Made by a program: the position numbers and the translations under genes. A DNA stretch of 46,375 nt from Algimonas arctica (GTDB taxonomy: Bacteria > Pseudomonadota > Alphaproteobacteria > Caulobacterales > Maricaulaceae): NCBI RefSeq assembly GCF_014652695.1, contig NZ_BMZH01000017.1:1-46375 (forward strand). Direction: 5' to 3'. The number at the start of each line of letters is the position of its first letter. Positions within the stretch are counted from its first letter, which is position 1. The notes beneath the pieces are model-generated. The model ran no database searches. It saw only the letters and a list, made by a program, of their open reading frames with translations, and was not told where the DNA came from. Positions 44,801-46,375 of the stretch are shown piece after piece.

Positions 44801-44940
44801 GCACCAGAATCAGATTGGACTGTACCGCGAATGGCGGACGTCGTGACCTGCGCTTGCGCCAAGGTTGGCATCAGGGCGGTGGCGGCGAAGGTGCTGGTTC
44901 CGAGTAGGAACGCAGCGCCAATAGAAAGGCGTTTTGACAT
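41899..44940 (-). CDS. Oar-like TonB-dependent receptor with N-terminal carboxypeptidase-regulatory domain
   Basis: A 1013-residue outer-membrane protein. After a signal peptide ending AQAQ, residues about 35-120 form a CarboxypepD_reg-type beta domain (TSAIRGTVQSDSGAGVSNALVRVTNNQTGFTRSVTTDSNG is its core, given here as segments AIRGTVQSDSG and SVTTDSNGVFNVRN). A TonB-box-like DEIVVVAQ follows, then the plug (NITDVIRLDPRVYIDES, VSVEIAPFDVKYGGFTACNINSVTKSGTNEF) and a barrel ending in ASYDF. This is the Oar-like class. I chose the ATG at 44940 with GGAG upstream, not the GTG three codons earlier. A good Pho box 96 bp upstream and phoD-phoA downstream point to a role in phosphorus acquisition; the ligand is unknown. 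Confidence 0.9.
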   Translation of the reverse strand: MSKRLSIGAAFLLGTSTFAATALMPTLAQAQVTTSAIRGTVQSDSGAGVSNALVRVTNNQTGFTRSVTTDSNGVFNVRNLSVTGTYNVEVTAANFQGERVEEIALSLSGESQLAFSLSEETAITDEIVVVAQRMVIANLAVGPNASFGITTLENAPSINRNITDVIRLDPRVYIDESRGDINSVQCVGQSSRFNSITLDGISMNDAFGLNANGYPTERMPFPFDAIEQVSVEIAPFDVKYGGFTACNINSVTKSGTNEFHGGGFIDYTNEGLRGGKVNGADTSFNAFDEIRYGLNIRGPIIKDKLFFNVAYEKLEGANTFNLQETIGTGAFQVSQTDLDRISAISNSVYQYDPGTTPESFDNADEKILVKIDWNISEQHRAAFTYNYNDGFNTVRSDGDSDEFEFSNHLYNRGSRIHSFAGSLYSDWSDNFSTEFLASYLDFKNDVRSVGGGDFGEIQIDTGDVTVYLGGDDSRQSNQLDYQKLDLVARANYDMGNHSFLFGAERRDLDVFNLFVQHTETELRFTSIDNFENGLVDRIYYNNAPTQNPDDAAADWGYAQYSLYAQDEFQLLDNLSIIAGVRYDWYTTSDVPTENPSFVAEYGFSNSQTLDGEDLIQPRLAAVWDATPNLQVRAGVGRYSGGNPNVWLSNNYSANNIDQVGALARAGRNGQPNPIDLFAQTYSGAEDGVPNFAGYAIPDVVYDAVATGNGDNFELNYLDPDFKIPSEWKYSIGATFSPDFNTGESLFGGLWTIQADLLWSDGEDTAIVQRGDLVQTGAQTVNGVNVPVYSSPLQDTFVLTNSDVGNQAFVASFGISKEWDSGWAATLGYAYSDAKDVQPMTSSVAFSNYVNRAYVDPQEQVLSTSNYNIKHRVSGSVSYSKDFWTDYDTSFFAFFQSSSGTPYSLVDGNPNAYYNFTPYLESGGVLLPGEERNGRTGPSWTKVDLKISQELPGLRADDRAQIFMVIDNLTNLLNDEWGVLSGPSFPRALTEGQPFSTSFDASAYEIRFGASYDF

Positions 44941-45035
44941 GAGTGACACTCCGGGACGTTTGTCGATGTAAGGTGAATTCTGTTAATGTCGCTAAGAGGA
45001 CCTCAGCAACTTTGCGCGCCCCCTAGCAGCGCTTT

Positions 45036-45053
45036 CCGACAGTTATGTGACAG
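45036..45053 (-). promoter_or_regulatory. Pho box upstream of the Oar-like receptor
   Basis: Minus strand CTGTCACATAACTGTCGG has a perfect first half-site, an AT-rich ATAA spacer and 5 of 7 in the second (12 of 14 by hand count), the best match in the window. It points at the receptor gene and ends 96 bp before its ATG. Confidence 0.65.
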
Positions 45054-45155
45054 TCATGCAATGTTTCCCAGCCTGTTCACAGAGAATCTCTGCGATGTGT
45101 CATTTCGGTCACACTCACGACTGGTTTTTCGCCGTTCAGCCTATAATAAGGGCGA

Positions 45156-46094
45156 ATGACTGAAACTTCTGCCACAGCCCCCGCCATTACCGAGCTTGAT
45201 TTCGCGGACCAAGCTAAGAATCGCGTACAATTCGGGCGTGATTTGGTCGCTGGACTGCGTGAAACCGGGTTTATTGTGATCCGTAACCACACGATTCCCC
45301 AACGCGAGATTGAGGCGATGGAACGCGCAAGCAAATCCTTCTTTGCCCTGCCCGTTGAGACGAAAACCCAATATGCCATGCCAGAGCATCACTTTCAGCG
45401 CGGCTATTCGCCCTTCGGGACCGAATCGGCCAAAGATCAAGACGCGCCCGATTTAAAAGAATTTTGGCATGTTGGCCGCGACACGATCCCCAACATTCCC
45501 CCGACCCCTCCGGTCACGGAAAACCCGGCCTTCGACACAGCGGGTCACGCATTATTTGACGCGATGGATGATTTCGCTCGCACCTTGATGGTGTCGATTG
45601 GCGACACGCTCGACATGACGCCGGACGCCATGGGTGAGGCGCTTGAGAACGGAAACTCGATTCTGCGCCTGCTCCATTATCCGCCCATGCCCAAACGCGA
45701 AGGCCCGTCCGTTCGCGCGGCTGAGCATGAAGATATCAATCTCCTCACGCTATTGTTGGGCGCCGAAGAAGCGGGCTTGCAAGTCAAGCACCGCACCGGG
45801 GTCTGGCTATCGATTGACGCGCCCGTTGGCGCCGTTGTCGTCAATGCGGGCGATATGCTGGACCGGCTAACAGGCGGCGTGATCCCATCGACCACGCACC
45901 GCGTCGTCAATCCGAGCGCAGACCGCGCCCCGCATTCACGCTATTCCATGCCGTATTTTCTGCACCCGGCGAATGATTTCGTCTTGGACGCACTACCGTC
46001 CTGTCTGGAGCTGGGCGGCACGGCCAAGACACCCATTACGGCGCGGAATTATCTTGATGAGCGTTTACGCGAAATCGGGCTCGCGAAAGCGTAA
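45156..46094 (+). CDS. 2-oxoglutarate/Fe(II)-dependent oxygenase (isopenicillin-N-synthase-like)
   Basis: A 312-residue oxygenase of the IPNS/plant-type 2OG family. The N-terminus GRDLVAGLRETGFIVIRNHTIP is diagnostic. Iron ligands are His191-x-Asp193 in RAAEHEDINLLTLLL and His248 in PSTTHRVVNP; the 2OG-binding pair is Arg262 and Ser264 in HSRYSMPYF. Substrate unknown. AAGGG lies 3 bases before the ATG. It is divergent from the Oar-like receptor, and converges on the nupC remnant 34 bp away. A weak Pho-like sequence at about 45093-45110 is not convincing. Confidence 0.92.
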   Translation: MTETSATAPAITELDFADQAKNRVQFGRDLVAGLRETGFIVIRNHTIPQREIEAMERASKSFFALPVETKTQYAMPEHHFQRGYSPFGTESAKDQDAPDLKEFWHVGRDTIPNIPPTPPVTENPAFDTAGHALFDAMDDFARTLMVSIGDTLDMTPDAMGEALENGNSILRLLHYPPMPKREGPSVRAAEHEDINLLTLLLGAEEAGLQVKHRTGVWLSIDAPVGAVVVNAGDMLDRLTGGVIPSTTHRVVNPSADRAPHSRYSMPYFLHPANDFVLDALPSCLELGGTAKTPITARNYLDERLREIGLAKA

Positions 46095-46128
46095 GTCTTT
46101 CGCCAAGCGAACGCCTGAGCGACGCGGG

Positions 46129-46272
46129 CTAAAGCCCGACCAAAATCCCCGCGAGCGCTGCACTCATCAAATTGGCAAGACTGGCTGCGAACACGGCCTT
46201 CAGACCCATACGCGCGATCTCTGGCTTCCGGTCTGGAATAATGGTCCCCAACCCGCCGAGCAAAATACCGAT
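46129..46272 (-). pseudogene. nupC: 3' fragment of a concentrative nucleoside transporter (NupC-type), cut by the terminal repeat
   Basis: The last 47 codons before TAG at 46131-46129 read IGILLGGLG, TIIPDRKPEIARMGLKAV and FAASLANLMSAALAGILVGL. This is the C-terminal helix pair of NupC-type Na+/H+ nucleoside symporters. In the family the part before IGILLGGLG ends in something like CGFAN-SS, but here the frame continues directly into the repeat at 46273 and meets a TGA within it. The transporter is therefore broken by the element, or the real upstream part lies beyond a mis-joined end. The stop codon sits in a small CGGGCT/AGCCCG hairpin. Confidence 0.6.
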
Positions 46273-46375
46273 CTGTCTGACGTCAGCGCTCATGGCACAG
46301 ATTTGAGCCTGGGCTAAGAGAGACTTTGCTCACCTCCATCCTTATGGAGTGAAGCATGAGACAGACTAAAACAAC
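46273..46375 (+). mobile_element. Right copy of the terminal repeat, probably IS promoter end
   Basis: An exact inverted copy of 3-105. From the tip (CTGTCTGACGTCAG at 46273) it runs to an ATG at 46356, opening M-R-Q-T-K-T on the plus strand at the window edge. The GGAG ribosome site (46346-46349) is in the right arm of CTCCAT (46334-46339)/ATGGAG (46344-46349), a fold that would damp translation from outside transcripts, as in several IS elements. The two copies face outward, so the window lies between elements in inverted orientation. Confidence 0.45.

Noticed and set aside
45093-45110. Pho-like GTGTCATTTCGGTCACAC ahead of the 2OG oxygenase
   Set aside because: The second half-site is poor, and the good box at 45036 already explains phosphate control in this gap.
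1-46375. CRISPR arrays, tRNA or rRNA genes, integrases, restriction or toxin-antitoxin genes
   Set aside because: I looked for spaced direct repeats, tRNA-like arms and typical proteins on both strands and found none.

Overview
The window looks like one chromosomal stretch from a marine alphaproteobacterium of the Caulobacterales/Maricaulales (Hyphomonadaceae-like) type. This is an inference from gene content: two large TonB-dependent receptors, a zf-CHCC protein, a DUF1491 protein, paired YdcH/DUF465 proteins, an alphaproteobacterial-type PstA with a long periplasmic N-terminal region, a PleC-like kinase and densely packed genes on both strands. I found no rRNA, tRNA, CRISPR array, integrase or prophage module.

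Layout. 1-141: end of a dispersed repeat, probably the promoter end of an insertion sequence reading out of the window. 291-6546 (minus): TonB receptor, duplicated-domain lipoprotein and TPR protein, the last two preceded by Pho-box-like repeats. 6992-13010: two DUF465 genes, a GGDEF protein, purEK, MTA phosphorylase, a zinc-finger protein, an ABC ATPase and a Gfo/Idh/MocA oxidoreductase. 13054-17406 (minus): pstS-pstC-pstA-pstB, without phoU or phoBR. 17534-25970: MATE transporter, DUF1491, a BcsB-like protein, a PAS histidine kinase, SufE, membrane proteins and an HNH protein. 26201-30993: secreted beta-propeller protein, then ppk1-ppx (minus). 31126-38574: carotenoid oxygenase, GH42 beta-galactosidase, MFS sugar symporter and a hybrid kinase facing a NarL-type regulator. 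38716-44940 (minus): Oar-like TonB receptor, phoD and phoA. 45156-46094: 2OG-Fe(II) oxygenase. 46129-46272: 3' remnant of a nupC-type gene cut off by a second, inverted copy of the same repeat that begins the window.

The unifying theme is phosphate. The window holds the high-affinity phosphate importer, two secreted or surface phosphatases (PhoD, PhoA), polyphosphate synthesis and degradation (Ppk1, Ppx) and two outer-membrane receptors. Reading intergenic DNA by hand, I find 7-mers related to CTGTCAT/C repeated every 11 bp (the Pho-box layout) upstream of the TPR gene, the lipoprotein-receptor pair, the Oar-like receptor and pstS, plus one ahead of the HNH gene. The least understood part is 291-6546: a receptor, a lipoprotein made of two copies of a ~430-residue domain, and a small periplasmic TPR protein, apparently under PhoB control. 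The lipoprotein mRNA leader can also fold into two mutually exclusive hairpins, one of which covers its ribosome-binding site. This is the best candidate for an undescribed phosphate-starvation uptake system. Its substrate cannot be read from the sequence.
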